From the NCBI GenBank assembly GCA_015056915.1, contig SVFK01000008.1, positions 1 through 42,623 on the forward strand: a stretch of DNA of 42,623 nt. The letters run 5' to 3'. Below the pieces are notes generated by a model. That model saw only the letters and a list, made by a program, of their open reading frames with translations. It did not search any database and was not told where the DNA came from. Source of the DNA: Lachnospiraceae bacterium. Its GTDB lineage: Bacteria > Bacillota > Clostridia > Lachnospirales > Lachnospiraceae. A program made the position numbers and the translations under genes. Below are positions 7,216-16,917 of this stretch, piece by piece. Position 1 is the first letter of the stretch. Each line of letters starts with the position of its first letter.

Positions 7216-7842
7216 TCAGAAGTGCATTCTAAGCTTCTGCAGAGCTTTCTTTTCAATGCGCGAAACATAGCTTCTGGAAATCCCCAGCAAATCACCGATT
7301 TCACTTTGTGTAGCCTCCCGTTCCCCCCATAAACCGTAACGCAGCATCAATATCTGTTTTTCTCTTTCCGTAAGGCAATTTTCTACTAAGCTTTGAAGCT
7401 TTTGTATGTTTTTCTCCAATTCCATGCATTCGACAATATCCGGCTGTTGTTGCTCAATCACATCCAACAGATGTATTTCATTTCCTTCTTTATCTTGACC
7501 GATAGGCTCAAACAAGGATATCTCTCGTGAATTTTTCTTCTTACTCCGAAGCAACATCAACAATTCATTGTCAATGCATCTGCAGGCATAAGTAGCCAGT
7601 CTTCCCTTCCCTGAATCAAATGTATCTATTGCCTTTATCAAGCCGATGGACCCTACTGATATTAAATCCTCCATCTCTTCATCCGCGTTCTGGTACTTCT
7701 TAGCAATATGAGCAACCAGTCGCAGATTGCGCTCTATCAGAATCTCCTTTGCCTGCTTGGCTTCCTGACTTGTGCCTTCCTTAAGCAGACGGATATACTC
7801 AGCTTCTTCTCCTGAGGTTAAAGGTTTTTGAAATGTTTTCAA
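7216..7842 (-). CDS. sigK: Sporulation sigma factor SigK
   Basis: A sigma-70 family factor of 208 aa with region 2 (ERNLRLVAHIAKKY, DLISVGSIGLIKAIDTF) and region 4 (LTEREKQILMLRYGL, then EIGDLLGISRSYVSRIEKKAL). The opening MKTFQKPLTS and the central SLFEPIGQDKEGNEIHLLDV match SigK, the late mother-cell sigma factor. The N-terminus begins where mature SigK begins in B. subtilis, so there is no pro-sequence, and the gene is not split by a skin element. A SigE-type promoter is expected but I could not identify one confidently. Confidence 0.85.
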   Translation of the reverse strand: MKTFQKPLTSGEEAEYIRLLKEGTSQEAKQAKEILIERNLRLVAHIAKKYQNADEEMEDLISVGSIGLIKAIDTFDSGKGRLATYACRCIDNELLMLLRSKKKNSREISLFEPIGQDKEGNEIHLLDVIEQQQPDIVECMELEKNIQKLQSLVENCLTEREKQILMLRYGLWGEREATQSEIGDLLGISRSYVSRIEKKALQKLRMHF

Positions 7843-7904
7843 AAATAACCTCCATGGATTTCTCTTAACAATAGTCTATGAGAAAAAGCATCTTCAAGTG
7901 CCTG

Positions 7905-9113
7905 TCAATCCTTATCAAATAAAAACTGTGCAAAAACATAATTGCTGACATCCAGTCCCTTTTGTGTCAATGCCAATCGACAATCCTGCTGACCACTATC
8001 TGCCGACACCTCACTGTCATCTGCTATTTGTGAAATATAGCACAGCAATCCGTCCCGGATATTTTGCTCTATTACCTGTCCGTACACTTCCTTAAGCTTG
8101 TAGCCAAAGCATCTGTAAAATTCACGTTCACTCACCCCTGCCGTCATACGCAGTCCCAGAAACATAAATTCCTCCATCTGCTCTTCCACACTCAGAATCT
8201 GTATGTCACTACGACATTTTGTAGGCTGCTCCAAATATTTCTCCAAATCACTGTCATTGTGAAACCTTACATTGTCCACCATGGAAGCTGCGCCAATACC
8301 AAAGCCCACATAATTCACGCGCTTCCAATAACCACAATTATGTCGGCATTCATACCCTTCTCTGGCATAATTAGAGATTTCATAGCGATGTAACCCAGCT
8401 TCCTCCAGTATACACTTGGATTCCTCATACATCATACGCTCTACGTCCTCATCCGGCACATCCAGGCTTCCCTCTTCCTCCCACCGGGCAAAGGGTGTCC
8501 CTTCCTCCACAATCAGACTGTACGCGGAAATATGCTCCGGCAAAGGCACAAGCGCCAGTACCCTTTTCAGTGTATTTCTATAGGATTCCAGACTTTGCCC
8601 CGGCAGAGCGCTCATAATATCCACATTGATATTTTGAAATCCTGCTGCCCGTGCCGCTTCATAGCATTCCAGGAATTGTTCAAGGGTATGGATTCTGCCC
8701 AAGGTCTGCAATTCTCTGTCATTAGCCGATTGCAGTCCGATACTCAGTCGATTAATGCCGGCTTTATAATATGCCTTCAATGTGTCAGCACTTACTGTGC
8801 CGGGATTGACCTCGATTGTCACCTCTGCATCCGCTGTCATATAATAATGCCTATTCAACAGCTCCAGAAGCTCCACTATCCGATCAGCGTCCACCACAGA
8901 CGGTGTGCCACCGCCGATAAATACTGAGATTACCTCATATCCCCGGTACTCACGGGCTCTCCCTTTTATTTCCGAAAAAAGTGCAGCCATGTATGCCTCC
9001 TGCTTCTCCCTACCTGCCGGGAAGGACAGAAAATCACAATAGTTGCACTTTCTTACACAAAAGGGAATATGAATGTACAATTCTAATACTTTTCTTTCCT
9101 GTTTCATATTCAC
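7905..9113 (-). CDS. hemW: HemW radical SAM heme chaperone
   Basis: Radical SAM protein of 402 aa with the cluster motif CVRKCNYCDF near residue 19 and the SAM-binding glycine stretch IGGGTPS. The CNYCDF form and overall length fit HemW rather than the coproporphyrinogen dehydrogenase HemN. HemW is thought to deliver heme to acceptor proteins; older annotation calls it an oxygen-independent coproporphyrinogen III oxidase. It lies 18 bases downstream of lepA, a conserved pairing in Firmicutes. The Shine-Dalgarno is weak (GAAGAG), with a second ATG two codons in. Confidence 0.9.
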   Translation of the reverse strand: MNMKQERKVLELYIHIPFCVRKCNYCDFLSFPAGREKQEAYMAALFSEIKGRAREYRGYEVISVFIGGGTPSVVDADRIVELLELLNRHYYMTADAEVTIEVNPGTVSADTLKAYYKAGINRLSIGLQSANDRELQTLGRIHTLEQFLECYEAARAAGFQNINVDIMSALPGQSLESYRNTLKRVLALVPLPEHISAYSLIVEEGTPFARWEEEGSLDVPDEDVERMMYEESKCILEEAGLHRYEISNYAREGYECRHNCGYWKRVNYVGFGIGAASMVDNVRFHNDSDLEKYLEQPTKCRSDIQILSVEEQMEEFMFLGLRMTAGVSEREFYRCFGYKLKEVYGQVIEQNIRDGLLCYISQIADDSEVSADSGQQDCRLALTQKGLDVSNYVFAQFLFDKD

Positions 9114-9131
9114 TCTTCACATCATTTTCTA

Positions 9132-10949
9132 TTATTTCTTGTCATCAAGCTTCAGCACACTCATAAATGCCTTCTGAGGGATTTCCACATTACCGATCTG
9201 ACGCATACGCTTCTTACCCTCCTTCTGTTTCTCAAGAAGCTTCTTCTTACGGGTAATATCGCCACCGTAACACTTAGCAAGCACGTCCTTACGCATTGCC
9301 TTCACCGTCTCACGGGCAATAATCTTGCCACCCACTGCTGCCTGAATAGGAATCTCAAACAGATGTCTGGGAATCTCGTCCTTCAGCTTCTCGCACATCT
9401 TCCTGCCACGCTCATAAGCAGAATCTGCATGTACAATAAAGGAAAGTGCATCCACCTCTTCACGGTTAATGAGGATGTCCAGCTTCACCAGACTGGATTG
9501 CTCATAGCCCTTGATGTCATAATCAAAGGAAGCATAGCCTCTGGAACGTGATTTTAATGCATCAAAGAAATCATAAATAATTTCATTCAAAGGCAATTCA
9601 TACTTTAACACCGCTCTGGTTCCTTCAATGTACTCCATTCCCAGATATCGGCCTCTTCTCTCCTGACAAAGCTCCATAATGGAACCGATAAACTCGGATG
9701 TCACCATGATTTCCGCACTGACAATAGGCTCCTCCATATATTCAATCTCAGAGGGGTCCGGCAGATTGGAAGGATTGGTCAATTCAATCACTTCACCGTT
9801 GGTCTTATACACCTTATAAATAACACCGGGAGCAGTGGTCACCAGATCCAGATTGTACTCTCTCTCCAGTCGCTCCTGAATAATCTCCAAATGTAATAAT
9901 CCTAAGAAACCACAACGGAAGCCAAAGCCCAACGCAATAGAAGTCTCCGGCTCATAATTAAGGGAAGCATCATTTAACTGCAGCTTTTCCAATGCATCAC
10001 GTAGATCCGGATATTTAGCTCCGTCTGCAGGATACATACCGCAATATACCATGGATTGCACCTTCTTGTAGCCGGGCAACGGCTCCGCACAAGGATTATT
10101 CGCATCGGTAACGGTATCACCCACCGCGGTATCCTTCACATTTTTGATGGATGCCGTAATATAGCCTACCATACCTGCGCTGAGCTCTTCACAGGGAATA
10201 AACTGCCCTGCGCCAAAATAGCCCACCTCAACAACCTCTTCCTTAGCTCCGGTTGCCATCATCTTAATCACAGTACCCTTTTTAACAGTACCCTCCATAA
10301 TACGGCAAAATATAATAACACCCTTATAAGGATCATACAAGGAATCGAAAATCAATGCCTGTAACGGACCTGCCGGGTCACCTGTAGGGGAAGGAATCTT
10401 CTGAACAATCTGCTCCAGCACTTCTTCAATATTGATACCATTCTTGGCAGAAATTAATGGAGCATCCTGCGCCTCAATACCGATTACATCCTCGATTTCC
10501 TCAATCACTCGCTCCGGCTCTGCACTGGGCAGGTCGATTTTATTGATAACAGGGAATACATCCAGATTGTGATCCAATGCCAGATACACATTGGCAAGAG
10601 TCTGGGCCTCAATACCCTGCGCCGCATCCACTACCAGAATTGCGCCATCACAGGCTGCCAGCGAACGACTTACCTCATAATTAAAGTCCACATGTCCCGG
10701 CGTATCAATTAGGTTGAAAATATACTCCTCTCCGTCCTTGGCACGGTATACGGTACGGACAGACTGCGCCTTAATCGTAATGCCTCTCTCTCTCTCAAGC
10801 TCCATATTATCAAGTACCTGCGCCTGCATTTCTCTGCTGGTAAGCAGACCCGTGTGCTCGATAATTCTGTCAGCCAGCGTAGATTTTCCGTGGTCTATAT
10901 GTGCAACAATACAAAAATTGCGTATTTTACTTTGATCAATCATTGCCAT
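9132..10949 (-). CDS. lepA: Elongation factor 4 (LepA)
   Basis: Ribosome-associated GTPase of 605 aa, normal length. Motifs: AHIDHGKST (P-loop), [14 protein letters not shown], and the basic LepA C-terminal tail ([18 protein letters not shown]). The ATG at 10949 ([12 protein letters not shown]) is chosen because AAAGGA lies eight bases upstream; the longer frame to 10979 adds an unconserved basic leader. It is part of the gpr-spoIIP-lepA-hemW series. Confidence 0.96.
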   Translation of the reverse strand: MAMIDQSKIRNFCIVAHIDHGKSTLADRIIEHTGLLTSREMQAQVLDNMELERERGITIKAQSVRTVYRAKDGEEYIFNLIDTPGHVDFNYEVSRSLAACDGAILVVDAAQGIEAQTLANVYLALDHNLDVFPVINKIDLPSAEPERVIEEIEDVIGIEAQDAPLISAKNGINIEEVLEQIVQKIPSPTGDPAGPLQALIFDSLYDPYKGVIIFCRIMEGTVKKGTVIKMMATGAKEEVVEVGYFGAGQFIPCEELSAGMVGYITASIKNVKDTAVGDTVTDANNPCAEPLPGYKKVQSMVYCGMYPADGAKYPDLRDALEKLQLNDASLNYEPETSIALGFGFRCGFLGLLHLEIIQERLEREYNLDLVTTAPGVIYKVYKTNGEVIELTNPSNLPDPSEIEYMEEPIVSAEIMVTSEFIGSIMELCQERRGRYLGMEYIEGTRAVLKYELPLNEIIYDFFDALKSRSRGYASFDYDIKGYEQSSLVKLDILINREEVDALSFIVHADSAYERGRKMCEKLKDEIPRHLFEIPIQAAVGGKIIARETVKAMRKDVLAKCYGGDITRKKKLLEKQKEGKKRMRQIGNVEIPQKAFMSVLKLDDKK

Positions 10950-11045
10950 TGGTCTTTCCTTTCTGCTTTTAACAGTCACGTGCGCATAAAATCAATACGA
11001 TTGTAGCAGAATTTTGCCTTGTTGTCCATTCCCTTCCAAATATAT

Positions 11046-12344
11046 TTATTGCCCTGTTAATACCATGTCCAGAATATGCGCCAGTGGGTCGCAGGCATTC
11101 ATGGCTTCCTCCACCGTGTTGTTCTGGGCTCCCAGCTCTACTAGTAACGTGCGGGGCCGCAGATGCATATTATAGCGATAACCCTTTAAATAGATTTTGC
11201 GGGTAAGTCCCGGATAATATTCTGCTGCCTTCATCTGCATCTGAAAAGAAAATGCCAGATTTTCTTCCTGATTTTCATTGTACAGATAAGAGATATTACC
11301 TGTTTTTTTGGTACGACTTAAACCATTAAAAAACATAAATCTCGCCGTCGGTCTGCCATCCAGATCCATTACCAGCTTCGTTTCCTCCGGCATCTGGTCT
11401 CTATGTAAATCTATAATTACCTGAATAGAGGGGTGTTCCGCCAGCACCCGCTCTATTGCAGGCAGGGATGCCGAATAAGCATCATCTCGAACATCTACAT
11501 CATACTGCCCTGTATGATGTAGCACCTCGTACCCATATGTTTGAGTTAAAATCTGTGCCAAGTGTTCCCCCACACCTACAATAGAGGTGCTCTCATCCCC
11601 CGGTAGGGAATCCGCAAATGTCTCCTGTGAATGAGTATGATAAATCAATATCTGGGGACCTTCACTTTCCTTGGAAATAGTAGCATCATATGATGTAAGC
11701 TTATCCACATTCAGTTGATCGCTGCCCGCCATGGTATTACCATCTATGGTATAAAAATTCTGCACCAGTGTTTCATAGGTTTGTAGCTGAGCCACATCCA
11801 CCTGTGCCTGCAATGTATGGGGTACAAAGACTGACTGTTGTTGTTCTAAAGCCTCTGCTGCCTGCATGGCTGCTTCATTCTCCGCTTTCAGCAATTCCTC
11901 CATAGACTGAGGCGTCTCTGTTTTGGTCTCTTGCTCCCATGATGTGCCCTCCTCAGCCTCCGCCAGAAGAATTTCATCCAACACCAGAAGCGCATCTTCC
12001 TGTGCCTCTTTCTGATATTGCTCCATTGCATATCCGTAAATAGGCATCACTTCCGTCATTTGACGGTCCAACAGCCAGACCGTCTCACTCCCATTTTCCT
12101 GTACAAAGGAAAATGCCGGTACAAAATTATGATATATGGAATTGCAAAACTCTCCTGCCAATCCTTGCTTTACCACATTATCAAGAGAGTGTTCCCCTGC
12201 GCCAAGCTCCTTCCTTACAGAAAGCAAAAATAGAAACAGAACAGCCAGCCCCACCATCCATACTATCGGGCTGATTTGCCTTTTTGCCTTTACGTTGCAA
12301 CACTCCCTTTCCTTAAAACTATTTACAATATATGCACCTGTCAA
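11046..12344 (-). CDS. spoIIP: Stage II sporulation protein P
   Basis: Peptidoglycan amidase/endopeptidase that works with SpoIID and SpoIIM in engulfment. There is an N-terminal membrane anchor (about residues 28-43), a variable Glu/Gln-rich stretch, and the catalytic domain from about residue 230 with ILIYHTHSQETF, VIIDLHRDQ and a C-terminal LLVELGAQNNT. The frame opens with TTG directly after the gpr stop (TAATTG), so translation is probably coupled. A strong purine block (AAGGAAAGGGAG) lies about 35 bases inside the frame but no ATG, GTG or TTG follows it in frame, so the exact start is uncertain. Confidence 0.92.
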   Translation of the reverse strand: MTGAYIVNSFKERECCNVKAKRQISPIVWMVGLAVLFLFLLSVRKELGAGEHSLDNVVKQGLAGEFCNSIYHNFVPAFSFVQENGSETVWLLDRQMTEVMPIYGYAMEQYQKEAQEDALLVLDEILLAEAEEGTSWEQETKTETPQSMEELLKAENEAAMQAAEALEQQQSVFVPHTLQAQVDVAQLQTYETLVQNFYTIDGNTMAGSDQLNVDKLTSYDATISKESEGPQILIYHTHSQETFADSLPGDESTSIVGVGEHLAQILTQTYGYEVLHHTGQYDVDVRDDAYSASLPAIERVLAEHPSIQVIIDLHRDQMPEETKLVMDLDGRPTARFMFFNGLSRTKKTGNISYLYNENQEENLAFSFQMQMKAAEYYPGLTRKIYLKGYRYNMHLRPRTLLVELGAQNNTVEEAMNACDPLAHILDMVLTGQ

Positions 12345-13265
12345 TTATTCCATGCTTCTCTCCATCGCGATATTAATTCCCTCAGACACCGTAAAACTCA
12401 CACGTTTTATTACTGCATCAATATCCTTGCCCGTCATATACATATTATTCAACTCTGAAAAGGCTGTACGATGCTGCCCCATATATTTAAAAGTATCAAA
12501 TTCCTTATCATCTCCAAGCAGCTTTTCCAACGCATCTCCCACAATAGTTGCTGCATCCACTACGGTGGGCACACCTATAGCAATCACAGGAATACCCAAG
12601 GTCTCCTCAGTAAGTGCATTTCTATGATTGCCTACACCGGACCCCGGTTGAATCCCCGTGTTGGTAATCTGAATCGTACGGTTCAGACGTTTGGTACTGC
12701 GTGCTGCCAAAGCATCAATCACAATCAACACATCCGGCTTCGTCTCCTCCACTACACCCTGCACAATCTCCGCAGTTTCCATACCTGTTTTGGCCATAAC
12801 GCCGGGTTCTATGCTGCTGACCAAATTCATTTTGGTACAGTTATAAGCAGCTTTACCATAAGCCCTTACCACGTGCCTTGTAATAAACAGATTGTCGACC
12901 ACTCGTGGACCCAGCGCGTCCGCTGTCACATCCCGGTTCCCCAAGCCCACAACCAGTACCGACTGCTCCTTTTCTGCATCAGGAATCATATTTAACAATT
13001 CCTCCGCCAAACAATCCGAAATCTCTTTGTGATAATCCTCATCCGGCTCCACAAGTGCCGGTGCTTCGATAGTCACATAGGTACCGATGGGTTTTCCCAT
13101 AATCTTTGCCGCATTCTTGGTATCAATGAAGACCTTTGTTACCTGAATATCCTCTTCCTCCTTATAATATTCCTCTACACGGACTCCGCGTAATTCACTG
13201 TCCGCCTCACTGACACTTTCTCTGGCCTCCAGTGCCAGATCTGTTCTAATCTGAAAATTCCCCAT
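12345..13265 (-). CDS. gpr: Germination protease GPR
   Basis: Aspartic-type protease (family A25) that degrades small acid-soluble spore proteins at germination. The 306-aa frame starts at 13265, with GGGAG eight bases upstream; the upstream 32 codons are not conserved and lack a start signal. Family signatures: an N-terminal IRTDLALEA that resembles the self-processing site of the zymogen, IGTYVTIEAP, VLVVGLGNRDVTADALGP and VIDALAARS. Paired with spoIIP, as in most clostridia. A forespore (SigG) promoter is expected in 13266-13350 but not clearly seen. Confidence 0.95.
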   Translation of the reverse strand: MGNFQIRTDLALEARESVSEADSELRGVRVEEYYKEEEDIQVTKVFIDTKNAAKIMGKPIGTYVTIEAPALVEPDEDYHKEISDCLAEELLNMIPDAEKEQSVLVVGLGNRDVTADALGPRVVDNLFITRHVVRAYGKAAYNCTKMNLVSSIEPGVMAKTGMETAEIVQGVVEETKPDVLIVIDALAARSTKRLNRTIQITNTGIQPGSGVGNHRNALTEETLGIPVIAIGVPTVVDAATIVGDALEKLLGDDKEFDTFKYMGQHRTAFSELNNMYMTGKDIDAVIKRVSFTVSEGINIAMERSME

Positions 13266-13354
13266 AAAAAAATCTCCCTGTTCTAAATGTGCCTGCTGCA
13301 TTGTCCCAAACGCAACCTTTTTCATATTTTTTGCAAAATTTAGGAAAATATGTA

Positions 13355-13383
13355 TTGACAAAATAACGATTATTGACTAAACT
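13355..13383 (+). promoter_or_regulatory. Promoter of rpsT
   Basis: TTGACA and TAAACT are spaced by 17 bases. This gives a leader of about 90 bases before the S20 gene, long enough for autoregulatory structure. Confidence 0.65.
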
Positions 13384-13481
13384 ACAATAGTATGTTTACG
13401 TTAGTCTTCCGTGTCTGGCTAAAGTGAAACATTTTCAAGAAAATTAACATATTAATTGTATACAAAATGGAGGTGTACGAC

Positions 13482-13745
13482 TTGGCTAACATTAAATCTG
13501 CAAAAAAGAGAATTTTAGTAAACCGCACTAAGGCTGATAGAAATAAAGCTATCAAATCCGGTGTTAAGACAGCAATCAAGAAAGTATTCGCTGCTATCGA
13601 GGCTGGTGACAAGGCTGCTGCTCAGACCGAACTGAACGCTGCTATTAAGACTATCGAAATGGCTACCAGCAAGGGCGTTTACCACAAGAACAATGCGGCT
13701 AGAAAGGTTTCTCGCATTACCAAAGCTGTTAACCAGATGGCTTAA
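13482..13745 (+). CDS. rpsT: Ribosomal protein S20
   Basis: An 87-aa basic protein, (M)ANIKSAKKRILVNRTKADRNK, typical of bS20. The start is a TTG at 13482: GGAGGTG lies six bases upstream and the protein then begins exactly where S20 proteins begin. The ATG at 13467 lies inside the ribosome binding site and would add five residues. It is divergent from gpr and followed by a strong terminator. Confidence 0.96.
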   Translation: MANIKSAKKRILVNRTKADRNKAIKSGVKTAIKKVFAAIEAGDKAAAQTELNAAIKTIEMATSKGVYHKNNAARKVSRITKAVNQMA

Positions 13746-13775
13746 TTCTTTTTATAAATATAATAGACAAAGCAA

Positions 13776-13807
13776 AAGCATCTATACCGTCATATAGATG
13801 CTTTTTT
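13776..13807 (+). terminator. Terminator of rpsT
   Basis: An 11-bp stem AAGCATCTATA / TATAGATGCTT with a 6-base loop, followed by TTTTT. The A-rich 5' flank means it may also serve the convergent gene ending at 13830. Confidence 0.85.
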
Positions 13808-13829
13808 ATTTTACTTTTTATTTTGCTTA

Positions 13830-14711
13830 TTATCGTCTTCTGACACCTCCGCCATGTCTGACACCGCTACTGCTTCGATGACTTCCGCCGCCTCCGCTTC
13901 TATGTCCGCTGCCGGAGCTGCTACTGCTGGTCTCAATCCTTCTTGTCACTACATTCTTACGGATAAAATCATCCCTGCGTACTTTAATATCCGGTCTTCC
14001 TCCAGCCACATAAGTTGAGGATGTGGTAGTAGTATCTGCTGCCTTTTGCTTTAAGTGAGTAAAAGCAAATATAAGTGCAGCAATAACCGGCACAATCACA
14101 ATTGCCCACCAGGGTATGGAAGCCCCTACACTTCCGGAGGTCATGTAATCCGTAACCATTGTTACATAATTTCTATATGCCTTATATGGGTTATTCCCTA
14201 CAGTATAATAGACTTCATCCAGCACACGGTCGATTTCATAGTCTCCAAATTCGTCATGCACACTGCCACAGGTGGACAGACAGCTGCCTTCTTGATCCTC
14301 ATACCAGTTATCCAGAAGAAGCACACCATCTCCATGTACCCTATCATAACCAAATTGACCATAATCATAAAAATCATCCGCGTAATTGGTCATGGCCGAA
14401 TCATAGGAATAGCCCAGACTTTCCATATCCTCTTCCACTGTGACCAATACAATGTCAATCTGAGCTTCTGCTTCACATTCGGCGATGTACTCACGAAGCT
14501 TCTCTTCCTCCGCATCTGTCAACACATCTGCATAGTCATAAACACGTTCTTGGGGTGAATCTTCATTGGTACGCTCTGTCGTATCCGACTTCATCAGCTT
14601 GCCGCCAATAATCACAGCTCCCATTAATAATAAGCAACCTAATCCTGCGAACCACACCCGAAAATATTTAAAATATTGCTTTCGCGCTTCTCTCTTAAAA
14701 TCCTGTTCCAT
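13830..14711 (-). CDS. TPM-domain membrane protein
   Basis: A 293-aa protein with an N-terminal membrane segment (about residues 19-38), a TPM domain (about 55-195; starts VYDYADVLTDAEEEKLREYI and contains VHGDGVLLLDN), a second membrane segment (about 200-218), and a low-complexity Ser/Gly/His/Arg tail. TPM domains occur in putative phosphatases and in photosystem II repair; in Firmicutes the role is unknown. It lies 53 bases downstream of the zinc-ribbon membrane protein, probably in one operon. Confidence 0.8.
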   Translation of the reverse strand: MEQDFKREARKQYFKYFRVWFAGLGCLLLMGAVIIGGKLMKSDTTERTNEDSPQERVYDYADVLTDAEEEKLREYIAECEAEAQIDIVLVTVEEDMESLGYSYDSAMTNYADDFYDYGQFGYDRVHGDGVLLLDNWYEDQEGSCLSTCGSVHDEFGDYEIDRVLDEVYYTVGNNPYKAYRNYVTMVTDYMTSGSVGASIPWWAIVIVPVIAALIFAFTHLKQKAADTTTTSSTYVAGGRPDIKVRRDDFIRKNVVTRRIETSSSSSGSGHRSGGGGSHRSSSGVRHGGGVRRR

Positions 14712-14764
14712 TTTACTTTACCGAAATAGCTTCGGTTTCCTCCTTTTTGTAGAAATACATAGCA

Positions 14765-15754
14765 TCAGATAAAACCAACAATCACATTTAACAGTGTCAG
14801 GAATAATGTCAGGCATGCCCAGAGCGTTCCGGCATATGCCCACACCTTTTTCTTGGAAATCGGTGCAGTACCTACGATTTTACCAGTCTGTCCGTTCACA
14901 TAAAAAGGATATTCCTGATCGTTATAATGATATATGTATTTCCATACAGGAAGCAGACCGTAATCCGCTCTACTTTCCGTTATATTAATATGATTCTGTA
15001 TCGTCCTCACGTTACTGTAACCGGAATAGCTCTCCTGCACCAGCTTATTGGCATCCGCAGTCATCTTCTGTCTTGCGCGTGGTTCCGTCACATCAGAAAG
15101 CATATTGTACTTTTCCGCATAGAATCCAGACAAATACTCCGGCTTAAATTCCTGCAATTCCGCATAATTATAAGGCTCCATCAAGTCCATAATATCATCG
15201 GGCATATTTTCGCAAGCATCCACCGGAAGCTTTGCAAAATCGATGGACATATCACGGACAACATTATAGTACGAAGTCTCTGTATAATGGATATTACCGG
15301 TCGTCCAGCTTCTTATCTTGGTGCCCTCTCCCTGAAAATCACACTGCACCATATAATTATAAAACCAGAACGGTACATAGGTTCCCTGCATGCTGTTCAG
15401 CCTAACCTCTGACAGGAAATCTGTAGGGGCAAAAATACACTTTTTAAACTTATCGCGAATTGCCTGCTTACACTGTTCCTTACCCATACGGAATGGGATC
15501 AGCAGTTTAGGCAAATATTCTGCCTCCACTCTTTCATTTAAAATAATATAATTATCACAATAAGGACATTGTGTGGCAGCAGTGTGCTCCTGTACTGATA
15601 TTTCACCGCCACATTCCGGACACAAGGTCATTGCTCTGTCATTGTAATCCTTACGCTCCTCACTACTCTCACTTTCACAGAACGGACAATACATTAATCT
15701 TTTTTCCGGGCTGTATACCACATTTCCGCCACAGTTTTTACACTTAAATATCAT
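14765..15754 (-). CDS. Zinc-ribbon membrane protein
   Basis: A 329-aa protein. Two zinc ribbons lie at the N-terminus (CKNCGG...CPFCE and CPECGG...CPYCD), a middle region has many Tyr/Trp residues, and one or two hydrophobic helices end the protein (about 300-329). AAGGAGG lies upstream of the ATG. Often paired with TPM-domain or SPFH-type proteins in clostridia (from memory). Function unknown. Confidence 0.75.
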   Translation of the reverse strand: MIFKCKNCGGNVVYSPEKRLMYCPFCESESSEERKDYNDRAMTLCPECGGEISVQEHTAATQCPYCDNYIILNERVEAEYLPKLLIPFRMGKEQCKQAIRDKFKKCIFAPTDFLSEVRLNSMQGTYVPFWFYNYMVQCDFQGEGTKIRSWTTGNIHYTETSYYNVVRDMSIDFAKLPVDACENMPDDIMDLMEPYNYAELQEFKPEYLSGFYAEKYNMLSDVTEPRARQKMTADANKLVQESYSGYSNVRTIQNHINITESRADYGLLPVWKYIYHYNDQEYPFYVNGQTGKIVGTAPISKKKVWAYAGTLWACLTLFLTLLNVIVGFI

Positions 15755-16041
15755 TGTATTTCCGGCCTCCTTCTCTTTAGCGTTTTAAAGCATTATATCA
15801 AAAAATCCCCTTTCACACAATAGAATATACTATTCTGAACATCATTTCTTTGAAACTATACTCATTGAAACTATACTCATTTCCAGATATTACATGCTCC
15901 AAATAAATGATTTTGTATTATCATAGCCTTTGTAACATTTATGTAATATTTTTGTATCAATTCTGTAATTCTTAATGTGTTTTCGTTTTCAATGGAAAAT
16001 ATTATTTGATTTGCAGAATTCATAATGGAAAGGAGAAACAA
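15755..16041. other. Divergent intergenic region with a 15-bp tandem repeat
   Basis: The region separates the zinc-ribbon gene from the CAP gene. It holds two perfect head-to-tail copies of TGAAACTATACTCAT (15851-15880). The rest is AT-rich. I did not find a convincing promoter for either gene. Confidence 0.55.
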
Positions 16042-16851
16042 ATGAGAAAATTAGTTTTATTAACTGCTACTGCAATGGCACTTACCTGTTTGGGAGTACC
16101 AACACTTAATGCACATGCAGCAAGGCAAAATTGCAATGTGATTTCTTTGAAGGGCAATCGGGTGATTGTTGCATATGGCTCCGGCTGTAATGCTCAGGAT
16201 ATACTTAGTAATCTGCAAAACTGCTTCCCTAACATCACTCTGCCGGATTGTGTATTTCCCGAGAACAATATTCCCGAGACAGATACACCTGACACTAATG
16301 AACCTGAGAACGAATTACCTGAGGTAGAAATTCCCGATACTAATCTTCCTGAGGTTGAATTACCTGATACGGATGTGCCCGGGACAAATGCTCCTGACTC
16401 TAACGATACCCCCACCGGCGACAATAATACGGAAGAAAGTACTCCTGAAGAGGAATCTCCCGAAAATAATACCGAGCATGCTTTCATCAAACAGGTGGTA
16501 GATTTGGTCAATGCCGAGCGTGCCAAGGAAGGACTTTCCCCACTGACCATTAACAGTAATGTACAGGCAGCAGCTCAGGTACGTGCCATGGAATGTGAAC
16601 AGTCCTTCTCCCATACCCGTCCTAACGGTAGCTCCTTTGCCACCGCATTGAAGGAGCAGGGTGTTTCCTACAGAAGCGCCGGTGAAAATATTGCCTGGGG
16701 CCAGCGTTCTCCCGAGGAGGTAATGAATGCATGGATGAATAGCGCCGGACATCGTGCTAACATTATGAATCCTAATTTCACCACGATCGGTGTCGGCTAT
16801 TATCAGAATGCCCGCGGCGTTAACTACTGGTGCCAGCTGTTTACCAGATAA
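16042..16851 (+). CDS. Secreted CAP-domain (SCP/YkwD-like) protein
   Basis: A 269-aa protein. The start at 16042 follows AAAGGAG by seven bases and opens a signal peptide (RKLVLLTATAMALTCLGVP, cleavage near AHA-A). A short Cys-containing segment follows, then a Pro/Glu/Asp/Thr-rich spacer built on PDT/PE repeats (about 75-140), then a C-terminal CAP domain (about 150-269; SFSHTRPNGSSF, SAGENIAWG, SAGHRANIMNPNF). This is the layout of YkwD-type surface proteins of Firmicutes; their biochemical role is unsettled. No sortase motif or membrane anchor is seen, so it is probably released. Confidence 0.88.
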   Translation: MRKLVLLTATAMALTCLGVPTLNAHAARQNCNVISLKGNRVIVAYGSGCNAQDILSNLQNCFPNITLPDCVFPENNIPETDTPDTNEPENELPEVEIPDTNLPEVELPDTDVPGTNAPDSNDTPTGDNNTEESTPEEESPENNTEHAFIKQVVDLVNAERAKEGLSPLTINSNVQAAAQVRAMECEQSFSHTRPNGSSFATALKEQGVSYRSAGENIAWGQRSPEEVMNAWMNSAGHRANIMNPNFTTIGVGYYQNARGVNYWCQLFTR

Positions 16852-16867
16852 CAACTTAATTCTTTAG

Positions 16868-16894
16868 AAAAAGGACAGGTATTTCTACCTGTCC
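16868..16894 (-). terminator. Terminator of tpiA (and CAP gene)
   Basis: A perfect 9-bp stem GGACAGGTA / TACCTGTCC with a 4-base loop. On the minus strand it is followed by TTTTT, so it ends the tpiA transcript. It lies 21 bases past the CAP gene stop and probably serves both convergent genes. Confidence 0.8.
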
Positions 16895-16917
16895 TCTCTA
16901 AATATTTAGCTATTTAT

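Noticed and set aside
16194..16854. Minus-strand frames opposite the CAP-domain gene
   Set aside because: Shadows created by the repetitive Pro/Glu/Asp/Thr linker; the plus-strand gene has a signal peptide, ribosome binding site and a conserved domain.
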